Shown one piece after another: positions 1 through 7,832 of a stretch of 59,425 nt of DNA. The first letter of the stretch is position 1; each line of letters opens with the position of its first letter. The notes below the pieces were generated by a model. It was not told the origin of the DNA. It made no database searches and worked only from the letters and a program-made list of their open reading frames with translations. Source of the DNA: an uncultured Lachnospiraceae bacterium (GTDB lineage Bacteria > Bacillota > Clostridia > Lachnospirales > Lachnospiraceae); assembly GCA_947176065.1 (NCBI GenBank), contig CAMWPB010000024.1:1-59425 (forward strand). The letters run 5' to 3'. The position numbers were made by a program, and so were the translations under genes.

Positions 1-248
1 AGTATTCATCGAGTATTGTGGCACTTATTTGATACCCAAAGTGTCAAAAACGAGAATTTATTCTAGTGGATGCAAGTAGGAATGTCAATATCATTTCTGT
101 TCTTTTGTTAACGCTTTTACGTCTAATTGGGAAGAGATTTTTTCTCCCCAGCAACGCTCCCTTTTATTAAGTAGTTACTTTTTGAAACTGGCGATGATAT
201 TGATTTGCTTATTGGCACAACTGATATTATAATAGTGTCAGATAAAAT

Positions 249-617
249 TTGACAAAGAGTGACAGGAAAATGGACTTGTTTAATATCATTTGCGGGATTT
301 GCTCCATAGTTGGGCTGTTGCTATCCATCTTTACAGCTGGCAAAGTGGTCGAGATTATGAAAACTGTGTTTTTAACGGCCCCTATGCCGGTCGTGATCTG
401 CATATTACAACGTTTCCGGAGAAAGAACGGGAGTTTATTGTTACCCCTAATGCCAATATAAAGCCGGTGTCTTACTTTACCGGGCGTGAAGCAGAGCTAC
501 AGGATTTACGCCAGAGAATAGAGGCGGGGCGCAAATTCGTTTTGATGAGCGGGATGCTAAATTCATACAATGGCTTCAAAAAGAAATGAATGGGAAAAAT
601 GAAGGAAAAGGAAGAAT
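249..617 (+). pseudogene. Decayed STAND/NB-ARC-type NTPase remnant
   Basis: One reading frame (from about 270) encodes a hydrophobic N-terminus (MDLFNIICGICSIVGLLLSI). The sequence continues in another frame from about 360 with a stretch ending VSYFTGREAELQDLRQRI...FVLMSGM. That stretch is the usual lead-in to the P-loop of NB-ARC/AAA STAND NTPases, which normally continues GGIGKT. The P-loop and everything after it are missing. The following bases read, in yet another frame, like the tail of a protein (DAKFIQWLQKEMNGK, stop at about 617). I infer one frameshift plus a large internal deletion joining the 5' and 3' ends of a former gene. Such proteins often act in phage defence or signalling, but no function is left here. 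The family call rests only on the pre-P-loop motif. Confidence 0.55.
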
Positions 618-623
618 ATACCA

Positions 624-1298
624 ATGATAAGAAACCGGGGAAAACGCCTGAACCAGTATCTTGGAGACTATGTGGTATTTGATTTGGAGACCACAGGAAT
701 CCGGCCAGGATTTGACAAAATTATAGAAATATCTGCAGTAAGGGTGCGCAGCCATAAGGTGGCGGATCAGTACTCTACATTAGTCAACCCTCAAATACAC
801 ATTCCGGGGGCTGCAACCGCAGTCAATGGGATTACAGACGAAATGGTAAAAGACGCGCCAAGTACAGAAGAGGCCGTCCGGGGTTTTCTGAATTTTATAG
901 GTGATGATATCCTGGTAGGGCATAATATACATACCTTTGACATGAATTTTATTTGTGATGCGGCAATGAAGGCATTCGGTACAGAAATTGCGAATGATTA
1001 TATTGACACCTTGTATTTGTCAAGAAAGTGTCTGCCCCAGCTTTCCCACCACAGGTTGGCAGACGTATCCGAATATTTCCATATCAGCACAGCCGGGGCG
1101 CACCGTGCGTTAAACGATTGTATCATGAATCAAGAATGCTATGAAAGGCTGGGAAAGCTCCTGCAGGAAAACCAAAAAAGCCAGCCGGAAATTCTCTGTC
1201 CTCAATGTGGCGCCGAAATGGTGAGACGCAAAGGAAAATACGGGGAATTTTACGGATGCAGTAATTACCCTGCCTGCCGTGGTACAAGGAAGGCATGA
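624..1298 (+). CDS. DnaQ-like 3'-5' exonuclease with C-terminal C4 zinc ribbon
   Basis: This 224-residue protein has an RNase T/DnaQ exonuclease domain at about 15-175. The DEDDh motifs are visible: Exo I FDLETTG, Exo II GHNIHTFD and Exo III HRALNDC. It is followed by a topoisomerase-type C4 zinc ribbon at about 190-222 (CPQCGAEM ... YGCSNYPACRG). Members of this family remove nucleotides from DNA 3' ends using two metal ions. The zinc ribbon probably binds single-stranded DNA. The ATG at 624 follows a purine-rich stretch (GAAGGAAAAGGAAGAA) that can serve as ribosome binding site. The gene lies directly behind the STAND remnant and may have been its operon partner. It is complete, while its neighbour is not. 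The biological role, repair or defence, is not evident. Confidence 0.85.
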   Translation: MIRNRGKRLNQYLGDYVVFDLETTGIRPGFDKIIEISAVRVRSHKVADQYSTLVNPQIHIPGAATAVNGITDEMVKDAPSTEEAVRGFLNFIGDDILVGHNIHTFDMNFICDAAMKAFGTEIANDYIDTLYLSRKCLPQLSHHRLADVSEYFHISTAGAHRALNDCIMNQECYERLGKLLQENQKSQPEILCPQCGAEMVRRKGKYGEFYGCSNYPACRGTRKA

Positions 1299-1301
1299 CA
1301 T

Positions 1302-1901
1302 TTATCTATTATGGAAACGCTTCCAGGCAAAGGCAAACCTACGCACCAACATAGCCACAAATAAATAAACATCCTGCAGTATCAGAAATATGAAAAAGCC
1401 AATCAGAAAGCCGGCAGAGTTTGCCGCCACATCGTCCAACTGGCAGAAACCAAGCTGATATTTTAACTGTATGCTCTCTATACATATACTGCATATCACA
1501 GCCACCGGCAGCGATACTAAAATATGAGTCACAGTTTTACCAAACATAGGAAACAAAACGCCGAACGGAATAAACATGATGATATTGGCGAGCAGAAAAG
1601 CCTTCTGGCTGTCGTTTTCATTCCATCTGATCAGAAACCGCCAGTCGATACCGCCGTAATTTCCGGGTTCCCGGGAAAGAATCGTAAGCTGCAAAACGCA
1701 GTATATGTAAACGCTAAAGAAAAAGCCGACCAGCAGTCGCCACCAGAAAAGCCTGCTGGTTTTCCGTCGCAGGCCGAATTTCCATATAGCGTACAGCACA
1801 AGCGCGAAGCAGGTGATTCCTGCCGCATATGCAAAGCCGGCGGGAAGATAGCCTAGCGCGGATTTTAGTTGTGCGATTACAAGTGTTTTTACCTGAGACA
1901 T
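1302..1901 (-). CDS. VanZ-like integral membrane protein
   Basis: This 199-residue protein has about five membrane segments and the VanZ signature region (NIIMFIPFGVLFP, then CSICIESIQL and DDVAANSAGFLIGF). VanZ family members lie in the cytoplasmic membrane. Some confer low-level glycopeptide resistance, but most have no known substrate. The length is normal for the family. It converges with the exonuclease gene with only three bases between the two stops, so no room exists for a dedicated terminator. The ribosome binding site (GTGAAG) is weak. There are no other resistance genes nearby, so a resistance role should not be assumed. Confidence 0.8.
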   Translation of the reverse strand: MSQVKTLVIAQLKSALGYLPAGFAYAAGITCFALVLYAIWKFGLRRKTSRLFWWRLLVGFFFSVYIYCVLQLTILSREPGNYGGIDWRFLIRWNENDSQKAFLLANIIMFIPFGVLFPMFGKTVTHILVSLPVAVICSICIESIQLKYQLGFCQLDDVAANSAGFLIGFFIFLILQDVYLFVAMLVRRFAFAWKRFHNR

Positions 1902-1932
1902 GTTTATACTTCACTTTATTTCTTCTTATTTT

Positions 1933-2727
1933 CTACTGATTCTCTTCCTCCAGCCCAAACTCAATAAACAACCTCTTCTGAAATCCCCTGTCTGACAGGG
2001 ATTTTAAGAAGTCGTCGCTCCGTCCTGCTTCTGTCAGCAAAATACCAAGTCTGTTGACCTTTATTTCTCCTTCCTCTCTTCCCTCTTCTCTTCCTTCCTC
2101 CCAGCCTTCTCCCCGTATCGTCCTCTCATATTTTTCCGCATCAAACTCTTCCAATAACATTCCCAGCACCTCCGCCCGGTTTTTTAACAGGAATTCTTTT
2201 AAAATGCCCTGCTCTATACAGGAATCCATCGCCCTGTTCAGGGCTGTCTGCATATCCTTCTCAGAATGCATACACTCCCGTGTAATGGCTACAAGTTTAG
2301 AATATTCTTCCAATACTCTGCACTTTTCCATCAGACATTTATTGTGTCCGTAGTTGATGTTCAGCATCTGTACGGTCAGCTCCACATCCGCTCTCACCGT
2401 CTTATTCTCAAAGGCTTCCGACAGCCTGAGTGTCTGCTCCTCCGGCATTTCCTTCGTTCCATTATAAAAGACAACGCATTGCGGGGTTGGCAGGCTGATC
2501 CGCCCGGTTCCATAGAGACTTCTTTCCGCCTTCTCTATCACCGTCTGGTATTCCTGCGCCAGATAAATCAGAAATCTTACCGGAAAATTCGGGCTGTAGG
2601 TGCTCTGATGCTCATACATGTTCAGCGTGCCGGAAAGTCTGTCTTTCACATTCCGCTGCACCTGTTTTCGCTTCCGCCGCTGGCCCGGTTTCCTGTTTGC
2701 ATGTTTTTTTCTTTGTCGTCCTGACAT
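1933..2727 (-). CDS. Rpn/PD-(D/E)XK transposase-family protein with altered N-terminus
   Basis: Residues about 38-264 match the body of a Lachnospiraceae family related to Rpn nucleases. Recognisable parts are YEHQSTYSPNFPVRFLIYLA, then PTPQCVVFYNGTKEMPE, and a C-terminal EGxEEGREEG tract followed by a short helical domain. The EHQ of the first motif should be the catalytic E-x-Q/K of the nuclease core. The 35 residues before it are almost entirely Arg/Lys/Gln and do not resemble the family's normal N-terminal alpha/beta half, which should carry the catalytic Asp. A good ribosome binding site (GGGAGGG, 8 nt from ATG) is nevertheless present. I infer a gene that has lost or replaced its N-terminus, so it may be inactive. 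These genes are often multicopy and mobile. Confidence 0.6.
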   Translation of the reverse strand: MSGRQRKKHANRKPGQRRKRKQVQRNVKDRLSGTLNMYEHQSTYSPNFPVRFLIYLAQEYQTVIEKAERSLYGTGRISLPTPQCVVFYNGTKEMPEEQTLRLSEAFENKTVRADVELTVQMLNINYGHNKCLMEKCRVLEEYSKLVAITRECMHSEKDMQTALNRAMDSCIEQGILKEFLLKNRAEVLGMLLEEFDAEKYERTIRGEGWEEGREEGREEGEIKVNRLGILLTEAGRSDDFLKSLSDRGFQKRLFIEFGLEEENQ

Positions 2728-2851
2728 ATGTACCCTCCCTTGCTATGGCAGGATACAATATGCCGCAATAATCCGCATCAATTTTTCTCCTGCCGTTTTC
2801 TGTTGTGTCTCAAAGAGAAAATCCGACAGAAGTTGTCTTGAACGTGCAGAA

Positions 2852-2900
2852 TGCACACCTGTTAGAAATTCTTTGATATGTCCATTCTAACGGGTGTGTA
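2852..2900. repeat. Long imperfect inverted repeat (hairpin)
   Basis: The arms 2852-2867 (TGCACACCTGTTAGAA) and 2885-2900 (TTCTAACGGGTGTGTA) are complementary over about 16 bp with two mismatches and enclose a 17-nt loop. The element lies between the end of the polysaccharide operon and the Rpn-like gene. No T-run follows on either strand, so it is not a textbook terminator. It could be an RNA hairpin at the operon 3' end or a small mobile-repeat terminus. Confidence 0.5.
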
Positions 2901-2949
2901 TATGAATGTCAATATTATTTTTGTTTCCTTATTAACGTTTTTTCGTTCA

Positions 2950-3165
2950 CTAAAGAATCTGGTTTTTCTGCGCAGCCTGCTTCAAAGGACAAACCTTCAA
3001 ACAAAGATAACATCCTACACATTTTGTTTCATCCACTTTTGGATATTCAAATCCTTCTTCATCCTCTATCATGCTTATCGCCGATATGGGACAAATGGCA
3101 TAACACGCTGTACATCCGCAACATTCTTCCTTTTTTTCAAAAAGCAAAGGCAATTCTTTTTCCAC
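2950..3165 (-). CDS. Small 2[4Fe-4S] ferredoxin-like protein
   Basis: This 71-residue protein has two bacterial ferredoxin motifs, CCGCTACYAICP near the N-terminus and CVGCYLCLKVCP near residue 50, enough for two [4Fe-4S] clusters. It starts at GTG, and the preceding FrhB-like gene ends TAG, overlapping it by one base (TAGTG), so the two are translationally coupled. In many related proteins this ferredoxin module is fused to the N-terminus of the FrhB domain. Here it is a separate gene and lies downstream of its partner. It probably passes electrons to or from the FrhB-like proteins. It is the last gene of the polysaccharide operon. Confidence 0.85.
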   Translation of the reverse strand: MEKELPLLFEKKEECCGCTACYAICPISAISMIEDEEGFEYPKVDETKCVGCYLCLKVCPLKQAAQKNQIL

Positions 3166-4121
3166 TATCTTTTCCCCAGCGTCCTTTTAATCTTTCCAAG
3201 CCTGCGTCTCAGCTTAGTAATTATTCCATTCCCGCCATACTTTCTGGCAATATATCCGAATCCCTTATTCGAAAAATCATCCCAGAACCTTTCTCTTCCA
3301 ACAGGTTTGGGAAATGGTTCCCGCAGCGGCATCTGCATACTGTCTTCCATACGTGTCTCTTTCCAGTTAACCTCACTCTTTATGGCATTGAAAACATATT
3401 CGCCGACACCATTATTTATTAAAACGAGTGATACTCCATTATTATCATCAAATTCCGGGGCCGCCTTCTCTATTCCCCAATAATCACCAATTGTAATATC
3501 TCCTGGATGCGTGGTTGACTTAAACGGGCATACATAACAACTGGGCCTTAAAATCATATGCCCGTAAAAGAGTTCTTTAAAGATTATGCCGCTTACTTTT
3601 TTACCATTGTCAAATGTCAGTGTTTCAATATGTTCATGCCACCCAAAATCTCTTTTATTTCGAAAGTCCACACAATTTACCAATGCACCACTGCGCGCCT
3701 CCTGCCATTCCAGATATGCCCGCCACACTCTAATACTTGGTACTCCATGACAAATAATGTCCACACAAATTAAGTTTTCATAGTTCCTTCCAAGAAACCC
3801 CTTCAGGCCGGCTATCTGACATGATGTCCCCGTAAACAATACGGTTCTCTTTTCAAGCAAATCAATTTTCACGCTGCCAAATATGTCTCCAAGTCTGCTC
3901 TGAATATACTTTGATCCGCGCATGCTGTTCCGATCGTCAGCACTATCAGCTCTTATATGTACTGCACTAAAATCCTCAGTCAAGACACATCCATAGACCA
4001 CCCCGCCATTACTAAGCACCCAGTCTGAAACGGCTGTAAAAATTCCACCTGATCGTGATGCTGCTCTCGTCTCTTCATCCTTATGCCTGACTGCATATAC
4101 TTTTGGCTGCCCCCAATCCAT
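3165..4121 (-). CDS. FrhB/FdhB-like (coenzyme F420 hydrogenase beta C-terminal) protein
   Basis: This 318-residue protein belongs to the FrhB_FdhB family seen in polysaccharide loci. Key stretches are SRSGGIFTAVSDWVL, RGSKYIQSRLGDIF, LFTGTSCQIAGLKGFLG, DIICHGVPS, RPSCYVCPFK and GDITIGDYWGIE. The conserved Cys residues (CQ, CHG, CYVC) match the flavin/Fe-S redox core. It lacks the usual N-terminal ferredoxin, which is supplied by the next gene. Strong ribosome binding site GGGAGGG. The ATG would overlap (TAATG) the stop of the upstream gene if that gene's G-tract gained one base. The chemistry in glycan synthesis is not established. A reductive modification of a sugar or its pyruvyl group is a reasonable guess given the neighbouring pyruvyl transferase. 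Confidence 0.8.
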   Translation of the reverse strand: MDWGQPKVYAVRHKDEETRAASRSGGIFTAVSDWVLSNGGVVYGCVLTEDFSAVHIRADSADDRNSMRGSKYIQSRLGDIFGSVKIDLLEKRTVLFTGTSCQIAGLKGFLGRNYENLICVDIICHGVPSIRVWRAYLEWQEARSGALVNCVDFRNKRDFGWHEHIETLTFDNGKKVSGIIFKELFYGHMILRPSCYVCPFKSTTHPGDITIGDYWGIEKAAPEFDDNNGVSLVLINNGVGEYVFNAIKSEVNWKETRMEDSMQMPLREPFPKPVGRERFWDDFSNKGFGYIARKYGGNGIITKLRRRLGKIKRTLGKR

Positions 4122-4191
4122 TATGCTGCCCTCCCTGTAAAATACGTATCATAATGAATCGCACACCAAACTGTATCAATATGTGGCTTAT

Positions 4192-5178
4192 TTACCCCCC
4201 CCCTAATACTATATGTAGTATATGAATGTTTTTAATGATCGCTGACACTTTTTTCTTTACCCTCGCCTTTAAGGAAGGTACTCCATATTTTCGCATAACA
4301 AATTCAATTCCCTTCTTCCGATAATCAGCCCAAAAGGTTTCTCGCTTTTCGGAAACTGTCGTCGGCATTTCCAGATTGATCTGCCAACACTGCTCCTTAT
4401 TACTTACTCGATACTCTAATCTGCCTTTTATTTTCTCAAATAAGGCATCTCCTTGATTCGTATGAATCAGAAAAAGAGAGCATCCATTTTCATCATAAAA
4501 ATCCGGTATTGTCTCCTCAATGTGCCAGAAGTCCCCGATTGTCAGATCGGTTTTTCTGTCTATTGCTGCATATTGACATTTATAGCAGGATGGACGCAAA
4601 GCACACTGGTTGTAGAATACTCTTACATAATCACCTATTGGTATTTCCACACCATCTACTCTAACGAACGCAAAAGGCGATCTCCATCCGTTTCTCTTGT
4701 CCTTAAATGTTAAATATGAAATCTTCCCTCCATAACGCTGTTCAAGTAATTCCGTATATTCTCTCCACAATTTAGGACTTGGAGAACCATAGCAAACAAT
4801 ATCCACAATGCAGACATTCTGCCTTATTTCCATAAGCTCAGCATACTTTCTAAAACCGTCAGCCTGACATCCCATCCCCACAAACAAAATCTTTTTGTCC
4901 GGGTGCTGTTTTATCCATAGATATGCTTCCCGAAAAATATTTCCGGGTATGCTCTGCATGTATTTTGAACCACAGGCCCGATCCCTGTCTTGTTTGTTAT
5001 GTATCATTTTAAATTCTGTAGTATGTGTCTGATAATTATACACAGCAGACACAACAGCGTCTCCATTTTCCAAAAATGCATCTGACAAAACCGTATACGC
5101 CCCGCCAGATGAACTATTCATTAAAACCATATGATCTTTTGACCGTCCCGCATATACTTTTGTATTGATGTAAGTCAT
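4192..5178 (-). CDS. Second FrhB/FdhB-like protein, 3' end set by a G-tract
   Basis: This 328-residue paralogue of the next gene shares its motifs: SSSGGAYTVLSDAFL, CGSKYMQSIPGNIF, FVGMGCQADGFRKY, DIVCYGSPSPKLW, RPSCYKCQYA and DLTIGDFWHIE. No ferredoxin domain is fused. The reading frame ends ...HIVLGGG-stop, where the three glycines are a run of nine G (4195-4203) immediately followed by TAA. With ten G the frame would stay open for 24 more codons (VNKPHIDTVW...FTGRAA) and stop at 4121-4123, overlapping the ATG of the next gene as TAATG. I read the current form as one phase of a slippage switch, or as a homopolymer sequencing error. Good ribosome binding site GGAAAG. It starts 4 nt after the flippase stop. 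Confidence 0.8.
   Translation of the reverse strand: MTYINTKVYAGRSKDHMVLMNSSSGGAYTVLSDAFLENGDAVVSAVYNYQTHTTEFKMIHNKQDRDRACGSKYMQSIPGNIFREAYLWIKQHPDKKILFVGMGCQADGFRKYAELMEIRQNVCIVDIVCYGSPSPKLWREYTELLEQRYGGKISYLTFKDKRNGWRSPFAFVRVDGVEIPIGDYVRVFYNQCALRPSCYKCQYAAIDRKTDLTIGDFWHIEETIPDFYDENGCSLFLIHTNQGDALFEKIKGRLEYRVSNKEQCWQINLEMPTTVSEKRETFWADYRKKGIEFVMRKYGVPSLKARVKKKVSAIIKNIHILHIVLGGG
4195..4203 (-). repeat. G9 homopolymer, candidate phase-variation tract
   Basis: Nine consecutive C on the plus strand (G on the coding strand) end the second FrhB-like gene. Nine or eight G give a stop within three codons. Seven or ten G open a 24-codon extension that ends exactly at the next start codon. Long G-runs slip readily during replication. 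Confidence 0.6.
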
Positions 5179-5182
5179 AAAA

Positions 5183-6700
5183 TCACTTTCCCTTTTTTAA
5201 CAGTTTCAAAAATATTTGCAGGCAGCACGGATTAACTATAAAATTCAAACCGCTTCCTATTATTGTCAGCAAAATTGTAACAATCACCGCATATAAAGCA
5301 AACTGCCCATAATTATTTATATTCAATGACAGAAGTTTTCCGCAAACAACTACAATTACAAAAAGCAGATAATTGATCCCCAATATTGCAGCTGTTTTTT
5401 TATATGATCTGTGCATAACCTTTTTATCCGAAATATAAATGCACCATAATACCTTGAGCGGCAATGCCGCTACAGTGGCCACCAATACACCGACAATTCC
5501 GAATCGTCCCACCAGTATAAGAGATAAAAGAATATTAACAGTTGCTTCCGCCATAGAAATGTAGCTTGTCTTTTTTGCATATCCCGCAATACCGGTCAGA
5601 TTACCGCCAATATATCTGCTCCAGGAAATTAGCTGTACAAGGCAAAACAATAGCGGCACAGCTTCATATACATAGTCGATATCTGTAACCCCATGTGTAT
5701 ACAGCTTAATAAACGGAACGCAAAGAATATATGCAGCCGACACCAAAACTGTCATTCCGCCCACAAAAACGGACATAAACGCATCATGCATTTTCTCGTA
5801 TTTCTTCAAATCACTATGGTACGTCTGGCCCAGCAGATAGTTTATACTGGAATATACTGCATTTAAAAGCATGTTCAAACCGCTGAAAACCATGTTATAA
5901 ACATAATACACACTGGACATTTTTGTATTGACAAATACAGACAGAACAATCATATCGGTTGACGAAAACAATGTCCATGCAACTTCGGTAATGATGTAAG
6001 CATTTCTATCTTTTAATTTTTCATGCCCGGATGCCGCATGCAAATTAACCCATGCATACTCTTTTCTGAAATAAATATAATAAAAAGCAACCTTAGCGAC
6101 CGTAATCAAAAAGTACGCAGTCTGAAGCAACACGATATTAACGCCGCATCCTGCCATTATAATTCTCACTGCGTAACACAAAATCTTATCTGTCACAATG
6201 ATTGCATTATTGATGTAGCTTCTCCCATCAGCCACAAGCATCGTACTAATCGTCTGTACAAAAAAGAAAGAGAGAACTCCTGACATTCCTTCCAGCAAAA
6301 CCACTGCGGCTATTACATCTGCCGTTACTTCCGTGTTTAATACAAATGGCGCCGTGGCCGCAAGCAATACGACTCCCGCTCCATAATAAACCGTCAATCT
6401 CCTAAAATAATTACGGGAAATTGACAATATAAGAGATATGCCGCTCTGGTCGCTTTTTACAATAGGCTGGTACAACGCATTTTTTGCCGCCTGTCCAACT
6501 CCTGCCTCCAAAAGCGCCATATATGAAAAAATCTGTGAGATGGTGCCCAGTAATCCATTGACATCAGAACCATATCCTGCAATCATTACTCTGGGAAGTA
6601 CAAAACCCAGCAGCATTACAAGTATCTGCCCTCCGATACCGACAGCCACATTTTTTCTCAATTTTGATCTGCTCATAACTCGCACATTTCTCTTAGACAT
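5183..6700 (-). CDS. Wzx-type polysaccharide flippase
   Basis: This 505-residue protein has about 12-14 predicted membrane segments and the N-terminal pattern of the MATE-like polysaccharide exporter family (SKLRKNVAVGIGGQILVMLLGFVLPRVMI). Its expected role is to flip undecaprenyl-PP-linked repeat units across the cytoplasmic membrane before polymerisation. The ORF can start at 6700, which has a GGAG ribosome binding site 10 nt away. It can also start at 6676, where the ATG overlaps the stop of the pyruvyl transferase as ATGA. Both are plausible and differ by eight residues. It sits between the pyruvyl transferase and the FrhB-like genes, as expected for a Wzx/Wzy-dependent pathway. Confidence 0.88.
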   Translation of the reverse strand: MSKRNVRVMSRSKLRKNVAVGIGGQILVMLLGFVLPRVMIAGYGSDVNGLLGTISQIFSYMALLEAGVGQAAKNALYQPIVKSDQSGISLILSISRNYFRRLTVYYGAGVVLLAATAPFVLNTEVTADVIAAVVLLEGMSGVLSFFFVQTISTMLVADGRSYINNAIIVTDKILCYAVRIIMAGCGVNIVLLQTAYFLITVAKVAFYYIYFRKEYAWVNLHAASGHEKLKDRNAYIITEVAWTLFSSTDMIVLSVFVNTKMSSVYYVYNMVFSGLNMLLNAVYSSINYLLGQTYHSDLKKYEKMHDAFMSVFVGGMTVLVSAAYILCVPFIKLYTHGVTDIDYVYEAVPLLFCLVQLISWSRYIGGNLTGIAGYAKKTSYISMAEATVNILLSLILVGRFGIVGVLVATVAALPLKVLWCIYISDKKVMHRSYKKTAAILGINYLLFVIVVVCGKLLSLNINNYGQFALYAVIVTILLTIIGSGLNFIVNPCCLQIFLKLLKKGK

Positions 6701-7776
6701 TCCATGGATTCTCTCCGAAGCTCATCTAGTTTTTTTCTGACCACAGTATAATTAATAGGTTTCCAATGCGGGCTTCTCTTCTGAAAATCCACTTTATCTG
6801 ACACAATTCTTTCCTCCAGACCCAGGTAGGCTAACAGATTTTTTACACGCTCTCCCGTTTTTTTATGCAATACCGCTACAAATTCCTTTTCCATTAATAT
6901 GGCAAACGCTGCGCCATGAAAAGAGGAGCTTACAATATATTCTGCCTGATCTATTTCATTCAGGAAATCCAATGGCCCGTCTGAAAATTTGTTGATACCG
7001 TAACCGTGCAGCAATGCTGCCTTATCATATTTCCTTGGATAATGTACCCTCGCTTTTGTAGAAGCCGCTATCATTTTTGCTATGACCGCGGCCTGTTCTC
7101 TTCCTTCATCTATATAGTAAAGGAACACATATTTATGTCGCATCTGGGGCATATCTCTGATTATCTTTTTCCACTTGTCCTTATCTAACAGAAACACAGG
7201 ATCACAGACCACTTTGCTGGCTATCCCCCTTCTTCCCAACGCATCACAAAGCTGTTTCTCCCGTACGGTAATTAACTGAATTTTTGAAATACTGTCCACC
7301 TCGTCAATCAGATATTCTTCACTGCCACTGCTTGCTCCATAAGCCGCCGTGTGCTCTCCTGTAAAAGCTAATGTATATGCAGGGATATCTTCTTTCCCTA
7401 TTATTTCTTTATTCCAGATCTGGTCGCTCCCGGCAATGTACACATCATATATGGCATTTGAAATAGTATCTGCATCATATTTTTCTGCGCTGATATTTAA
7501 ATAGTTTTCTCTAAAATCCTTATATTTTCTTTGGCTAACTATTGTATTATGAAGATTCATAATAACATTTGCTGTCCGTTTTAGGATACGCAGCAACGAC
7601 CCTCTACGTTTCGCAGAACCCCAAATTTGATACGGCATTTCAATTGCCGGGCTATAATAATCAATTGTTTCTGCTTTCATTCCCCGCATCATGACAGCTT
7701 GCTGTAGTGCATAATTTTGCAAAACCGCACCGTAATTGTCTGCTCTGTGAAATGTTATAATTCCTATTTTCTTCAT
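6673..7776 (-). CDS. Polysaccharide pyruvyl transferase family protein
   Basis: This 367-residue protein opens with KIGIITFHRADNYGAVLQNYALQQA and continues with VYIAGSDQIWN, DPVFLLDKDKW and SSSFHGAAFAILMEKEF. These are hallmarks of the CsaB/WcaK pyruvyl transferase family. The enzyme would move pyruvate from phosphoenolpyruvate onto a sugar as a ketal, adding negative charge to the glycan. In clostridia this subfamily commonly neighbours FrhB-like genes, as here. Ribosome binding site GAGG, start ATG. Its stop overlaps a possible flippase start. Confidence 0.85.
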   Translation of the reverse strand: MKKIGIITFHRADNYGAVLQNYALQQAVMMRGMKAETIDYYSPAIEMPYQIWGSAKRRGSLLRILKRTANVIMNLHNTIVSQRKYKDFRENYLNISAEKYDADTISNAIYDVYIAGSDQIWNKEIIGKEDIPAYTLAFTGEHTAAYGASSGSEEYLIDEVDSISKIQLITVREKQLCDALGRRGIASKVVCDPVFLLDKDKWKKIIRDMPQMRHKYVFLYYIDEGREQAAVIAKMIAASTKARVHYPRKYDKAALLHGYGINKFSDGPLDFLNEIDQAEYIVSSSFHGAAFAILMEKEFVAVLHKKTGERVKNLLAYLGLEERIVSDKVDFQKRSPHWKPINYTVVRKKLDELRRESMECLREMCEL

Positions 7777-7832
7777 ATTACATATACCTCAAAGCTGTTT
7801 TCCCCATAATCATCTGTTTCCAACAAATCAAA

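Noticed and set aside
1302..1901. Glycopeptide resistance determinant
   Set aside because: VanZ-like proteins are widespread and there are no other van genes nearby.
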